From: Alistipes sp.
GTDB lineage: Bacteria > Bacteroidota > Bacteroidia > Bacteroidales > Rikenellaceae
Direction of reading: 5' to 3'
NCBI GenBank assembly: GCA_017504485.1
Contig: JAFVRC010000015.1
Span: 1-64,000 of the forward strand
Length of the DNA stretch: 64,000 nt
Part shown: positions 8,481-17,057 of the stretch, piece after piece
Layout of the letters: each line of letters starts with the position of its first letter
Position numbering within the stretch: position 1 is the stretch's first letter
Position numbers and translations under genes: made by a program
The notes under the pieces: generated by a model
What the model was told of the DNA's origin: nothing
Databases searched by the model: none
What the model saw: only the letters and a program-made list of their open reading frames with translations

Positions 8481-9896
8481 ATGAAGAGATTATTAAGAAA
8501 CCTACTAATTGTGGCATTAGCACTTGTTGTGGTGCTATGTGTCATCTATCGCGTAGTGTTGTCAAGCTCTACGCCTAATGAGGAGTTGGCTCTTGATGCT
8601 CGTGTAACTGCGATTTTGGAGGATGGCGGTTGCCTTAGCTGTCATATTGCTGAGCCAGAGTTGCCGTTCTATGCAAACTTCCCTGTTGTGGGTAAACTCG
8701 TGAAGCAGGATGCTCAGGATGGTTACCGCGCCTATGACATTGCCCCATTGGTGGAGGCACTTAAGGCGGGTGTAGAGCCAAGTGTTATCGATGTTGCCAA
8801 GGTTGAAAAGGTCGCTCTCGATAAGAGCATGCCTATGGCTAAGTACTACCTTATGCATTGGGGCAGCCAGATGACGGATGCTAAGGCCTCTGTTGTTGCT
8901 GAGTGGGCGCGAGAATTTCGCACCGAGCATTACAACGATGGCTTGGTGGGCGAGCGTGCTGCCGAGCCAGTGCGTCCTATTGTCGCTCTACCTGAGGTTG
9001 ATGCTCGTAAGGTAAAGCTCGGCTTTGACCTATTCCATGACACACGCCTATCGGTGGATAATACCGTATCTTGCGCATCGTGCCATGCTCTTGATACAGG
9101 TGGTGTGGATAACCATCAGTACTCTCATGGCGTTGAGGAGCGTTTGGGTGGTGTCAATGCCCCAACCGTATATAATGCTGTCTATAACTTTGTTCAGTTC
9201 TGGGATGGTCGTGCTATGACCCTTGCTGCTCAGGCTGCTGGTCCTCCACTCAACCCTGTGGAGATGGCATCTACATCGTTCGATGAGATTATAGCTAAGC
9301 TACAGGCTGATAAGGAGTTTGTTGAGGCATTCAATGCGGTATATCCTGATGGTCTTACCGAGGCGAATATCACCAACGCTATTGAGGAGTTCGAGCGTAC
9401 GCTTGTAACGCCTAACTCTCAGTTTGATAAGTGGTTGTTGGGCGATGATGCAGCTCTTACGGCTGAGCAGTTGCGTGGTTATGAGCTATTCAAGGAGAAT
9501 GGCTGTGCTACATGCCATGCAGGTATCAACCTTGGTGGCGAGAGCTACGAGCTTATGGGTCTTCGTCGTCACTACTTTGCAGAGCGCGGCTTGGAGCTTA
9601 CCGAGGAGGATAACGGCCGCTATAAGGAGACTAAGCAGGAGCGTGACCGTCACCGCTTCAAGACACCCGGTTTGCGCAATGTTGCCCTTACATGGCCATA
9701 TTACCACGATGGTACTCGTTTGACTATGGATGAGGCGGTACGCGATATGGCTCGTTATCAGTGTGATGTGGAGCTTGCGGATGCAGAGGTAGATGCTATT
9801 GTATCCTTCCTATACACGCTTACAGGTGAGTATAATGGCGTGTTACTTACAAATGACAATGAGTATGGCGTAGCTATTGTAGATGACCACCATTAG
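8481..9896 (+). CDS. Tri-haem cytochrome c peroxidase
   Basis: 471 residues with an N-terminal membrane anchor (about 5-27). Three CXXCH haem sites are visible: CLSCH at 51-55 in an N-terminal haem-binding domain, then CASCH at 198-202 and CATCH at 342-346 in the di-haem peroxidase core. The LGFDLFHDTRLS, FWDGRAMTLAAQAAGPPLNP and FKTPGLRNVALTWPYYHDG blocks are typical of CcpA/MauG-type proteins. Likely function is reduction of hydrogen peroxide to water in the periplasm with electrons from the quinol/cytochrome pool. The extra N-terminal haem could be the electron entry site, as in other fused three-haem forms. Confidence 0.92.
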   Translation: MKRLLRNLLIVALALVVVLCVIYRVVLSSSTPNEELALDARVTAILEDGGCLSCHIAEPELPFYANFPVVGKLVKQDAQDGYRAYDIAPLVEALKAGVEPSVIDVAKVEKVALDKSMPMAKYYLMHWGSQMTDAKASVVAEWAREFRTEHYNDGLVGERAAEPVRPIVALPEVDARKVKLGFDLFHDTRLSVDNTVSCASCHALDTGGVDNHQYSHGVEERLGGVNAPTVYNAVYNFVQFWDGRAMTLAAQAAGPPLNPVEMASTSFDEIIAKLQADKEFVEAFNAVYPDGLTEANITNAIEEFERTLVTPNSQFDKWLLGDDAALTAEQLRGYELFKENGCATCHAGINLGGESYELMGLRRHYFAERGLELTEEDNGRYKETKQERDRHRFKTPGLRNVALTWPYYHDGTRLTMDEAVRDMARYQCDVELADAEVDAIVSFLYTLTGEYNGVLLTNDNEYGVAIVDDHH

Positions 9897-9915
9897 TGGT
9901 GTTGGGTAGTTATAT

Positions 9916-9994
9916 TTTCAGGCAAGTTCTATAAATTTGGTCAAGATTATGCCGTTAATGGATGATTATGTCGATTTATAGAGCCTGCCTGAAA
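9916..9994 (+). terminator. Long inverted repeat after the peroxidase gene
   Basis: Two 21-base arms (9916-9936 and 9974-9994, 19 of 21 matching) surround a 37-base loop. The outer arm is TTTCAGGCA and the inner arm TCTATAAAT. It is placed between the peroxidase stop and the pgk promoter, so it could end the operon or stabilise its 3' end. There is no strong T run after it; the loop is unusually long for a simple terminator. Confidence 0.5.
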
Positions 9995-10015
9995 CTATTT
10001 AATAAATATTTTTAT

Positions 10016-10023
10016 TAACTTTG
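10016..10023 (+). promoter_or_regulatory. Predicted -7 box for pgk
   Basis: TAACTTTG fits TAnnTTTG, 38 bases before the pgk ATG. The -33 region is AT-rich without a perfect TTTG. Confidence 0.6.
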
Positions 10024-10060
10024 CGCCAAAGTTTAATTTTACAAATTAAAGGTTTACGAT

Positions 10061-11323
10061 ATGTTTGCAATTGATAACTACAATTTCGAGGGTAAGCGTG
10101 CGATTATCCGCGTTGACTTCAATGTGCCACTCAATGCCGAGGGTAAGGTTACAGATGATACTCGTATTCGTGCTGCAATTCCAACAATTAAGAGAGTTTT
10201 GGCTGGCGGTGGCTCGGTAATTCTTATGTCGCACCTTGGTCGTCCTAAGAAGAACCCAGATCCTAAGTACTCTTTGGAGCAGATTATCTACGCTATCGAG
10301 GAGCGTCTTGGCATCAAGATTATGTTCGCTGGTGACTGCATGGGCGATAAGGCTGCTGAGATGGCAGCAAACCTCAAGCCTGGTGAGGTTATGTTGCTTG
10401 AGAACTTGCGTTTCTACGCTGAGGAGGAGGGTAAGCCTCGCGGTCTTAAGGATGATGCTACTGACGAGGAGAAGGCTGAGGCTAAGAAGGCTGTCAAGGC
10501 TTCTCAGAAGGAGTTTGTTAAGCGTCTTGCTTCATACGCCGACTGCTATATCAACGACGCTTTCGGCACCGCACACCGCGCACACGCCTCTACAGCACTT
10601 ATTGCAGATTACTTCCCAGAGGATAAGATGTTTGGCTATGTGATGGAGAACGAATTGAAAGCTATCGATGGTGTTATGGAGAACCCTGAGCGTCCATTCT
10701 GCGCTATCATCGGTGGCTCAAAGGTATCTACAAAGATTACCATCATTGAGAAGCTTATGGAGAAGGTTGACTCTATCATCATTGGTGGTGGTATGACCTA
10801 CACATTTGCAGGTGCTGAGGGTGGTAAAGAGGGTAAGTCTATCTGTGAGCCAGATATGTTCCCTGTAGCGCTTGAGATTTTGAAGAAGGCCGAGGAGCGT
10901 GGCATTCAGATTCTCCGCTCTCCAGATGCTCTTATCTGCGATGACTTCTCAGAGAATGCAAATACAAAGGAGGCTCCAGCAAATAACATCCCAGATGAGT
11001 GGGAGGGTGTCGATATCGCAACAGGCGGTAAGGCTAAGTTCCGCGAGCATATCCTTGGTTGCAAGACTATTCTTTGGAATGGTCCTGTAGGTGTATTCGA
11101 GATAGACAAGTTCTCTACAGGCTCTCGCGCTGTAGCTGAGGCTATTGCTGAGGCAACAGAGAAGAATGGTGCCTACTCACTTATCGGTGGTGGTGACTCT
11201 GTAGCTTGTGTAAACAAGTTCGGTCTTGCAGATAAGGTTTCGTATGTTTCAACAGGTGGTGGTGCCTTGTTGGAGTATATGGAGGGTAAGGAGTTGCCAG
11301 GCGTAGCTGCTATCAGAAAGTAA
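10061..11323 (+). CDS. pgk: Phosphoglycerate kinase
   Basis: Glycolytic enzyme that transfers phosphate from 1,3-bisphosphoglycerate to ADP (cytosol). 420 residues, slightly longer than the usual 390-400. Seen: N-terminal [49 protein letters not shown], the hinge and nucleotide region [24 protein letters not shown] and the C-terminal GGGDSVA and [10 protein letters not shown] motifs. It has its own promoter and stands alone; the next element is a composite hairpin repeat that begins on its stop codon. Confidence 0.98.
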   Translation: MFAIDNYNFEGKRAIIRVDFNVPLNAEGKVTDDTRIRAAIPTIKRVLAGGGSVILMSHLGRPKKNPDPKYSLEQIIYAIEERLGIKIMFAGDCMGDKAAEMAANLKPGEVMLLENLRFYAEEEGKPRGLKDDATDEEKAEAKKAVKASQKEFVKRLASYADCYINDAFGTAHRAHASTALIADYFPEDKMFGYVMENELKAIDGVMENPERPFCAIIGGSKVSTKITIIEKLMEKVDSIIIGGGMTYTFAGAEGGKEGKSICEPDMFPVALEILKKAEERGIQILRSPDALICDDFSENANTKEAPANNIPDEWEGVDIATGGKAKFREHILGCKTILWNGPVGVFEIDKFSTGSRAVAEAIAEATEKNGAYSLIGGGDSVACVNKFGLADKVSYVSTGGGALLEYMEGKELPGVAAIRK

Positions 11324-11590
11324 TTTCTTGTGATAAGGCAGACATCTACTGCCGCTAACAAAATATGTCTGCAATGGGCAGTACGCCCAAGTACAGCCCA
11401 TCGCAGCCAATTTTGCCGAGCGTTGTATCTGCAGCCTTCTGACAAGAAATTGGGTGCTACCCTGAAAGTTGGTATTTCGCTTGTTTCAAGCGACTGCTAC
11501 GCAGTGGGTATAATGGGTACAATGGGTATAATGGGGAGATTGGGTAAAATCCCCACAATCCCCAGAGTCCCCAGAGTCCCCAGAGTCCCC
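11323..11590 (+). repeat. Composite intergenic hairpin element, copy 2
   Basis: Starts on the third base of the pgk stop codon, exactly as copy 1 starts on the peptidase stop. The same outer arm ATTTCTTGT (11323-11331) pairs with ACAAGAAAT (11442-11450), but the interior differs from copy 1 while still pairing (CAAAAT and GCAATGGGC blocks with their partners). The TTCGCTTG/CAAGCGA hairpin is kept at 11476-11493. Five G runs (11506, 11515, 11524, 11533, 11542) and five C runs (11551, 11560, 11569, 11578, 11587) follow at an exact 9-base period. An open frame through this array gives a low-complexity peptide and is not treated as a gene. Confidence 0.78.
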
Positions 11591-11637
11591 AGAATCAATT
11601 CTCTAAAACCTAACTACAAATTACTAATCATCAAATA

Positions 11638-13665
11638 ATGAGAAAATTAACTTTTATCCTTGCAACTGCACTTATGATGACTGCATGTGCAAACAATGGC
11701 GATAAGCAGGCGGAGGTACCAGCTATCGACATAAACAACTTTGATGAGTCTATCGTGCGTAACGATGACTTCTACCAGTGGGCTACAGGTGGTTGGCAGA
11801 AGAACAACCCACTTAAGCCTGAGTACTCTCGTTATGGCTCTTTTGATGTTTTGCGCGAGAACAATGAGATTCGTATTAACGAGCTTTTTGACCAGATGTC
11901 TAAGACCTCTGCCGAGTTTGGTAGCATTGAGCAGAAGATTTCAGACCTCTACAAGATGGGTCTTGATGAGGAGCGTCTAAACCGTGAGGGTGCTGAGCCT
12001 ATCCGTGAGGCGTTGAATGCGATTCTTGCAACTGATAGCCGCGAGGCTCTTATTGCCTCTATCCCAGCACTTCACACCGACGGTATCGGCGTATTCTTTG
12101 CAGCATACCCAGCTGCCGACCTTGAGGATAGCAATATGACTATCTTCTACCTTGAGCAGGCGGGTCTTGGTATGGGTAACCGCGACTACTACATTGATGC
12201 TAAGAATGCCGATATCAAGGCTGGTTATGTAGCATACCTTGAGAAGATATTTACTCTTGCAGGCGTTGAGGGCGATATTAAGAAGATGGTCGCTGATGTT
12301 GTAGCTATCGAGGATGCTATCGCCGAGAAGTCGTGGTCAAATGTAGAGTGCCGCGATATCGTTAAGGGTTACAACCCATACACCGTTGAGGCACTATGCA
12401 AGGAGTACAACACTATTGATTGGAGTGCCTACTTCGAGGCTATGGGCATCGAGGCTATCAATAAGGTTGTTGTAAGCCAGCCATCATCATTCCTAAATAT
12501 TATGAATGTATTGGCATCGACACCTGTCGAGGCGTTGCGTGCATATATTGCTGCTCATTATATCGATGCAGCAGCATCGTACCTTAGCGAGGAGTTTGCA
12601 CTTGCGTCATTCGAGTTCTTCGGAAAGACAATGTCTGGCACTCAGGAGATTCGCCCACGCTGGAAGCGTGCTATGGGTGTACCTAACTCGATTCTTTCGG
12701 AGGCTGTAGGTCAGATCTATGTGGCTAAGTACTTCCCTGAGAGCGAGAAGGCTCGCGTGGAGCTTATGGTGTCAAACATCCAGAAGGCATTCTCTAAGCA
12801 TATCGAGGCTCTTGATTGGATGGGTGATGAGACCAAGGCTAAGGCACAGGAGAAACTTGCTGCCTTTACTGTGAAGATTGGCTACCCTAACAAGTGGAAG
12901 GACTACTCAACACTTACTGTTGATCCTGCTAAGTCATATTGGGAGAATGTTGTAGCTGCTAACCGCTGGTACACTGCCGACTCTATGAGCGAGGTGGGTA
13001 AGCCTGTAGACCGTGAGAAGTGGCTTATGTCACCACAGACCGTAAATGCATACTATATGCCTACCACCAACGAGATATGCTTCCCTGCAGCTATTCTTCA
13101 GCCTCCATTCTACAACCCTGCAGCTGATGATGCTGTAAACTACGGTGCTATAGGTGTTGTTATCGCACATGAGATGACCCACGGCTTCGATGATCAGGGC
13201 TCTCAGTTCGACCTCTATGGTAATATGAACGACTGGTGGACAAAGGAGGATCGCGCAGCATTTGAGGCTAAGACCAACATCCTTGTTGAGCAGTTCAACG
13301 CTATTGAGATTCTTCCGGGCTTGTTTGCCGATGGTAAGTTCTCACTCGGTGAGAATATCGCAGATCAGGGAGGTCTTCGCCTTGCCTTTACAGGTCTTAA
13401 GGATTACGCATGGGCTGAGGGTAAGCCAGCAGATATTGATGGCTTTACAGGTGAGCAGCGCTTCTATATTGGTTACGCTACTCTCTGGGCGCAGAATATC
13501 ACCGATCAGGAGAAGGAGCGTCTTACAAAGGTTGATGTTCACTCACTTGGTAAGAACCGTGTGAATGCCACTCTCCGTAACATCCAGAGCTTCTACGACG
13601 CCTTTGGTATCACAGAGGAGGATGCGATGTATATGCCAGAGGAGGAGCGTGTTATTATCTGGTAA
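11638..13665 (+). CDS. M13-family metallopeptidase (PepO/neprilysin-like) lipoprotein
   Basis: 675 residues. The N-terminus MRKLTFILATALMMTAC has a lipobox with Cys17, so the enzyme is an exported lipoprotein. The zinc site is HEMTH at 511-515 in VIAHEMTHGFDDQG, with the third ligand glutamate in GENIADQGG near residue 572; the NAYYMPTTNEICFPAAILQPPF block before it is typical of M13 substrate-binding regions. M13 enzymes cleave oligopeptides. No promoter box is clear; the upstream 300 bases are filled by the composite repeat. A strong terminator follows. Confidence 0.95.
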   Translation: MRKLTFILATALMMTACANNGDKQAEVPAIDINNFDESIVRNDDFYQWATGGWQKNNPLKPEYSRYGSFDVLRENNEIRINELFDQMSKTSAEFGSIEQKISDLYKMGLDEERLNREGAEPIREALNAILATDSREALIASIPALHTDGIGVFFAAYPAADLEDSNMTIFYLEQAGLGMGNRDYYIDAKNADIKAGYVAYLEKIFTLAGVEGDIKKMVADVVAIEDAIAEKSWSNVECRDIVKGYNPYTVEALCKEYNTIDWSAYFEAMGIEAINKVVVSQPSSFLNIMNVLASTPVEALRAYIAAHYIDAAASYLSEEFALASFEFFGKTMSGTQEIRPRWKRAMGVPNSILSEAVGQIYVAKYFPESEKARVELMVSNIQKAFSKHIEALDWMGDETKAKAQEKLAAFTVKIGYPNKWKDYSTLTVDPAKSYWENVVAANRWYTADSMSEVGKPVDREKWLMSPQTVNAYYMPTTNEICFPAAILQPPFYNPAADDAVNYGAIGVVIAHEMTHGFDDQGSQFDLYGNMNDWWTKEDRAAFEAKTNILVEQFNAIEILPGLFADGKFSLGENIADQGGLRLAFTGLKDYAWAEGKPADIDGFTGEQRFYIGYATLWAQNITDQEKERLTKVDVHSLGKNRVNATLRNIQSFYDAFGITEEDAMYMPEEERVIIW

Positions 13666-13703
13666 TTTCCGATCTGTTTAGGACATCATAGTCCAATACT
13701 ACA

Positions 13704-13747
13704 AAAATATCGTGGGCTGTACGCATAGTACTGTCCCACGATATTTT
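13704..13747 (+). terminator. Rho-independent terminator after the M13 peptidase gene
   Basis: Perfect 13-base stem AAAATATCGTGGG (13704-13716) with 13735-13747, 18-base loop, followed by an AT-rich tail. The A-rich left foot means it could also act on the opposite strand. Confidence 0.85.
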
Positions 13748-14103
13748 ATTTATATGGTAGAATAAATCTGCTCCTCTAAAATCAAAATCATATTTCTTAC
13801 GATAGACCATATTAGGCCCACTTCTTTGAAATATTTGGTCGAGCCTCTTGAGTGATGAGAGATTATAGAGATGAGGGGACGAGAGCGAGGATGTGTATCA
13901 TTTGTTTATTTACAATGTGTTATGTTGAACGATTGTAAAACGAGTTTCGCGCAAACACCGCTTAAACTTAAATTTTGCTCTTTGCATGTAACCTTCTATG
14001 TAGTCTAAATTAAGTGTAAATAATCGCACCCACATTTAATCACCTTTCGCACATAGCAAGAGGTTATTTTTCTATTATATCCAAACAAGACCTCGCAAGA
14101 GTG
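13748..14103. other. AT-rich intergenic stretch without a convincing gene
   Basis: About 350 bases with no recognisable gene. A 41-codon minus-strand frame (13910-14035) contains a YIEGY motif that overlaps the left 17-base direct repeat; it is too short to call. The sequence looks like degraded island edge. Confidence 0.5.
13987..14003 (+). repeat. Direct repeat, left copy, bordering the AT-rich two-gene unit
   Basis: TGTAACCTTCTATGTAG matches 17207-17223 (TGTAGTCTTCTATGTAG) at 15 of 17 positions with an identical 11-base core CTTCTATGTAG. The two copies bracket the 14.4-17.05 kb genes. Confidence 0.5.
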
Positions 14104-14133
14104 TTGTCATTTGCGAAAATTTTACTAATTTTG
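14104..14133 (+). promoter_or_regulatory. Promoter of structured leader RNA, copy 1
   Basis: TTG (14104-14106), 19 bases, then TAATTTTG (14126-14133). The GTGTTG and the -7 box are shared with the second leader copy at 31217-31247. Confidence 0.7.
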
Positions 14134-14135
14134 TA

Positions 14136-14400
14136 GTGTCGTGGGAGTCATGCCCTCGGCATTACATATTCGATGAAAGTGTTTTCGCTTTTATCCTTGA
14201 CACGAAATCTGACAGTTTCAACGAAAAGAGGATACGACAACACTCATTTCTTGTATAGCTATGTGGCTGTACGCATTCGGCGTACCTCCCCCATACTATT
14301 CAAGTGTGGGGTCTTGTAATCGTTTATTCTTTTCAGGGTTTTGTCAGAGCCTCGTGTCAGATAAACGGAAGTCAACTCCACACTTTCTTTATTTATATAT
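14136..14400 (+). ncRNA. Structured 5' leader RNA, copy 1
   Basis: Similar over about 265 bases to the leader at 31250-31500 although the downstream genes are unrelated. Shared stems: TATCCT/AGGATA (14192-14197 with 14229-14234) enclosing GAAA/TTTC; outer GTGTGGGG/CTCCACAC (14304-14311 with 14376-14383) enclosing CGTTTAT/ATAAACG (14321-14327 with 14361-14367), then a T-rich tract. GTGTGGGG can alternatively pair with CCCCATAC at 14289-14296, suggesting two exclusive folds. The RNA runs to within about 35 bases of the ATG at 14436. No known riboswitch class was recognised; it could belong to an existing Rfam family such as Bacteroidales-1, which cannot be tested here. Confidence 0.65.
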
Positions 14401-14435
14401 CGCATAGGGGTTGATGCAAATAAAGACAACAAGTT

Positions 14436-15491
14436 ATGAGTGAGTCTATTTTATGTCCTCGTTGCGGAAATAAATTGGAGAGAGATGAGTTCTTTTGTCC
14501 TAAATGTGGTCGGTTAATGTCTGTTAAAAAACATAGCGATGCAATAGAGTCCGAAAATTCTACAATTCAAGAGAAGAAGCCTACTCCAACCCCAAAAGTT
14601 CAGAATATACCCACTGCCACAGTTGCAACAAAGAAAACAAAGGTTACCAAACCTAAAAAACAGAAGAAAAAGGTTGAGAAATATGACACATTGGATTTAG
14701 ACGATGAGTTGTATGAGGATTTAGACGATGAGTTGTATGAGGATTTAGACGAGAAAATCGTTCGCAAACTTAAAAAGAAACAGGCAATCTTTGATAACAC
14801 ACTTTTTGCTCGTTTCCTGCGTTTCTTGGAGAGTAAGCAGGTTGATACGCTATATGTACATAATATATTCGATAAATATGACACTGTATTTCTGTGCGTA
14901 ATTCTTTTTCTTGAATACCTTGGGCTGATATTATTGGTTGAGGTGCTCCTAAAATTGGGTGTTGAAGCTTTATCGAACCACGATCCAAGCATAGTGCTGC
15001 AATTATCCGTGTGCGGAGTTGTTGGCATACTCCCTATGTTTCTTATCTATTCACAACAACGAGTTGGTAAGGAGATATCTCCACTGTTACTGTTCGCTTT
15101 GTACGGAATTTCCTATCTTTTGGAATTTCTGTATTATGCTGTAGTATTGGCAGGTCCTTATATCGTATATACCGACATCAAGCGGCTAAATGGTAGCATA
15201 GAACTCTTTATCCCATTAGCAATCATCTGGATTATTTGCTATCTGTGGTTTTATATCAAGATTGGACACGAAGCAAGAGCATATTCCGACTGGCATTGTG
15301 CTATTGCAAACGGTAATTATGATTATCTCCACTCCAATAGATTTCGCTATCGTACAAGTCTTGCAGAGCAAGATTTTGAGCAAATAGATAATAAGATTAT
15401 GCGAACATGTAAGCGATGTTCCATTAAGTGTAGTCTAACTTGTTTTCTTTGGGGCCTTTTGGGACTTATATATATAATATGTCTAAAATAA
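14436..15491 (+). CDS. Zinc-ribbon membrane protein of unknown function
   Basis: 351 residues. An N-terminal zinc ribbon (Cys7, Cys10, Cys21, Cys24) is followed by a Lys/Thr/Pro-rich linker, an acidic stretch DDELYEDL repeated twice (residues about 87-105, encoded by a 24-base tandem repeat) and a basic segment. Four hydrophobic segments lie in about 150-285 and another closes the protein. A cytosolic sensor or adaptor end joined to a membrane domain is the simplest reading. The gene is much more AT-rich than its surroundings, follows the structured leader RNA and lies 12 bases before the next gene, so the two are probably one operon. No family was recognised. Confidence 0.8.
   Translation: MSESILCPRCGNKLERDEFFCPKCGRLMSVKKHSDAIESENSTIQEKKPTPTPKVQNIPTATVATKKTKVTKPKKQKKKVEKYDTLDLDDELYEDLDDELYEDLDEKIVRKLKKKQAIFDNTLFARFLRFLESKQVDTLYVHNIFDKYDTVFLCVILFLEYLGLILLVEVLLKLGVEALSNHDPSIVLQLSVCGVVGILPMFLIYSQQRVGKEISPLLLFALYGISYLLEFLYYAVVLAGPYIVYTDIKRLNGSIELFIPLAIIWIICYLWFYIKIGHEARAYSDWHCAIANGNYDYLHSNRFRYRTSLAEQDFEQIDNKIMRTCKRCSIKCSLTCFLWGLLGLIYIICLK
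14694..14750 (+). repeat. 24-base coding tandem repeat
   Basis: Unit starts GATTTAGACGATGAG; two full copies (14694-14717, 14718-14741) plus nine bases of a third, encoding the DLDDELYE repeat of the zinc-ribbon membrane protein. Confidence 0.9.
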
Positions 15492-15503
15492 AACCTTTGT
15501 GTT

Positions 15504-17051
15504 ATGTTTGAAAATTTAAGTAAGTACGATTGGCTGATTGATAACCTTCGTAATATTGAAAAATTATCTGAGAGCGAAATTGAAGAGTTTGAGGAAAAAC
15601 TTCGTAAACTTGACTCGTTACCAAAATATGTATGTAAAGAATATAAGGAGGAGATTACCGGTCTAATAAAACAGTGGTTGTTATCATCTAAGGTATCAGA
15701 AATACAATGGAGTTTTATCAATAGTTATACAATCAGAACTTCAAATCTTGATGTATATATACGTGGTGTCAGAGATGATGTGATTGAGGAGATATTATCT
15801 TCGGACAATATGCTCACTGAGAAAGAGATAAGAACGCTAAGAGAGATTATGGGAAATTGGGATAGTTTAGAGTATAACCCAGATGGCAGTTTGATGAGGT
15901 CTTTGGCGTACTACTATGAGAATAAGCCATTATCTAAGCTAAATTGCACTGCTCCTATTGCCAAGGGAAAAAATTGCTATGTAAAGTGTAATGTATACCA
16001 AGTGCAACAAAGGAGTTCTCAGGGTAGGAGATTCTACGATTATAGGAATGGCGTCCGTTGTACTCTATATATTTTTGATAAATCTATTGAGTTAGTAGGT
16101 GATAATGGACATATCGTTGTATTATTGGACAATATAATTGATATATCATTGATAGAAGGTCGGCCCGGAGAAGATTTTGTTCCATTGCTCTCTATTACGC
16201 CAAAGAATTGCGCTAATATATATATTGACGGAGAAGGTATGTATGGAGAAGGTTATGCTGATTTAGCAGAAATATATGGAACTGTAAAACAACTTATAAA
16301 TAAGCAAACCGACAACAATGATTTGGCGGCATCTCATATTGAGGAGGCCGAGGAGAAGGTTGCGCCAGAAGAGACTCCAATAGATCCAGCACTCAAACAT
16401 CAATCCGTACAACAAAATAGTCAGAAAGATTTTACAGAATCGCCTATTTATCTACAACCATGGATAGGTGCTGATTATGAATATGGCATAAATGGACATA
16501 AGGTATTAGTATTGGGAGCAAGCCATTACGCACAACCAGAGGAGTGGAATCCTGAATTTACGATTCAGATGGTTAGGGATTACTATCTAAATATGGAAGT
16601 TGAGCGAGAGCCTTGGATGCGTACCTATACGAAATTTGAACGAGCGTTGGCGGGATACGAGGTGCCTATTACAGAACGAAATGCTTTGTGGGATAAGTTT
16701 ATGTTTTGGAATTTTATCCAAGAGCCAATGAATGGGCCTAATAAATCACAGCCATCAGATGATGCTATATACCGAGGTCAAGATGCATTTTTGGAGATAC
16801 TGAGCACTTATCAGCCTGACCGTATTATTGTATGGGGCGATGGATTATACGGCTGGCTTCCCGATAGAGGGCAACAGGGTGATACCATCAAATTACAAGA
16901 GCCGTGGAAAGATGGCAAATTTTATGAGATTGAAACATGGGAATATCCGCTTCCGAATGGTCTAGTGTGTAAAGTGTTACCCATAAAGCATCCTGCACGA
17001 GATTTTGCATGGGATTACTATCATCTATTTATTAAACAGTTACTTTTGTAG
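15504..17051 (+). CDS. Fusion of an unknown/PH-like region with a uracil-DNA-glycosylase-like domain
   Basis: 515 residues, no signal or membrane segment. Residues 1-100 are charged and helical. About 150-265 look like a PH/GRAM-type beta domain (CTLYIFDKSIELV, HIVVLLDNIIDISLI). An acidic linker leads to a C-terminal domain (about 320-515) of the type seen in uracil-DNA-glycosylase-superfamily hypothetical proteins: KVLVLGASHYA (333-343), FWNFIQEP (401-408), DRIIVWGDGLYGWLP, and KHPAR (495-499), the last resembling the glycosylase HPS motif. Catalytic activity is not assured. Paired with the zinc-ribbon membrane protein it could be a defence or nucleic-acid-sensing module; that is inference. 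Hand-counted GC of one internal line is 28%. Confidence 0.75.
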   Translation: MFENLSKYDWLIDNLRNIEKLSESEIEEFEEKLRKLDSLPKYVCKEYKEEITGLIKQWLLSSKVSEIQWSFINSYTIRTSNLDVYIRGVRDDVIEEILSSDNMLTEKEIRTLREIMGNWDSLEYNPDGSLMRSLAYYYENKPLSKLNCTAPIAKGKNCYVKCNVYQVQQRSSQGRRFYDYRNGVRCTLYIFDKSIELVGDNGHIVVLLDNIIDISLIEGRPGEDFVPLLSITPKNCANIYIDGEGMYGEGYADLAEIYGTVKQLINKQTDNNDLAASHIEEAEEKVAPEETPIDPALKHQSVQQNSQKDFTESPIYLQPWIGADYEYGINGHKVLVLGASHYAQPEEWNPEFTIQMVRDYYLNMEVEREPWMRTYTKFERALAGYEVPITERNALWDKFMFWNFIQEPMNGPNKSQPSDDAIYRGQDAFLEILSTYQPDRIIVWGDGLYGWLPDRGQQGDTIKLQEPWKDGKFYEIETWEYPLPNGLVCKVLPIKHPARDFAWDYYHLFIKQLLL

Positions 17052-17057
17052 AAAATT

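Noticed and set aside
11330..11638. Open frame of 102 codons with MGIMGTMGIMG and VPRVPRVP repeats
   Set aside because: It only translates the 9-base-periodic G and C runs of the composite repeat.
14104..14400. Cobalamin or other known riboswitch upstream of the zinc-ribbon gene
   Set aside because: The hallmark conserved boxes of cobalamin, TPP and SAM classes were not found in either leader copy.
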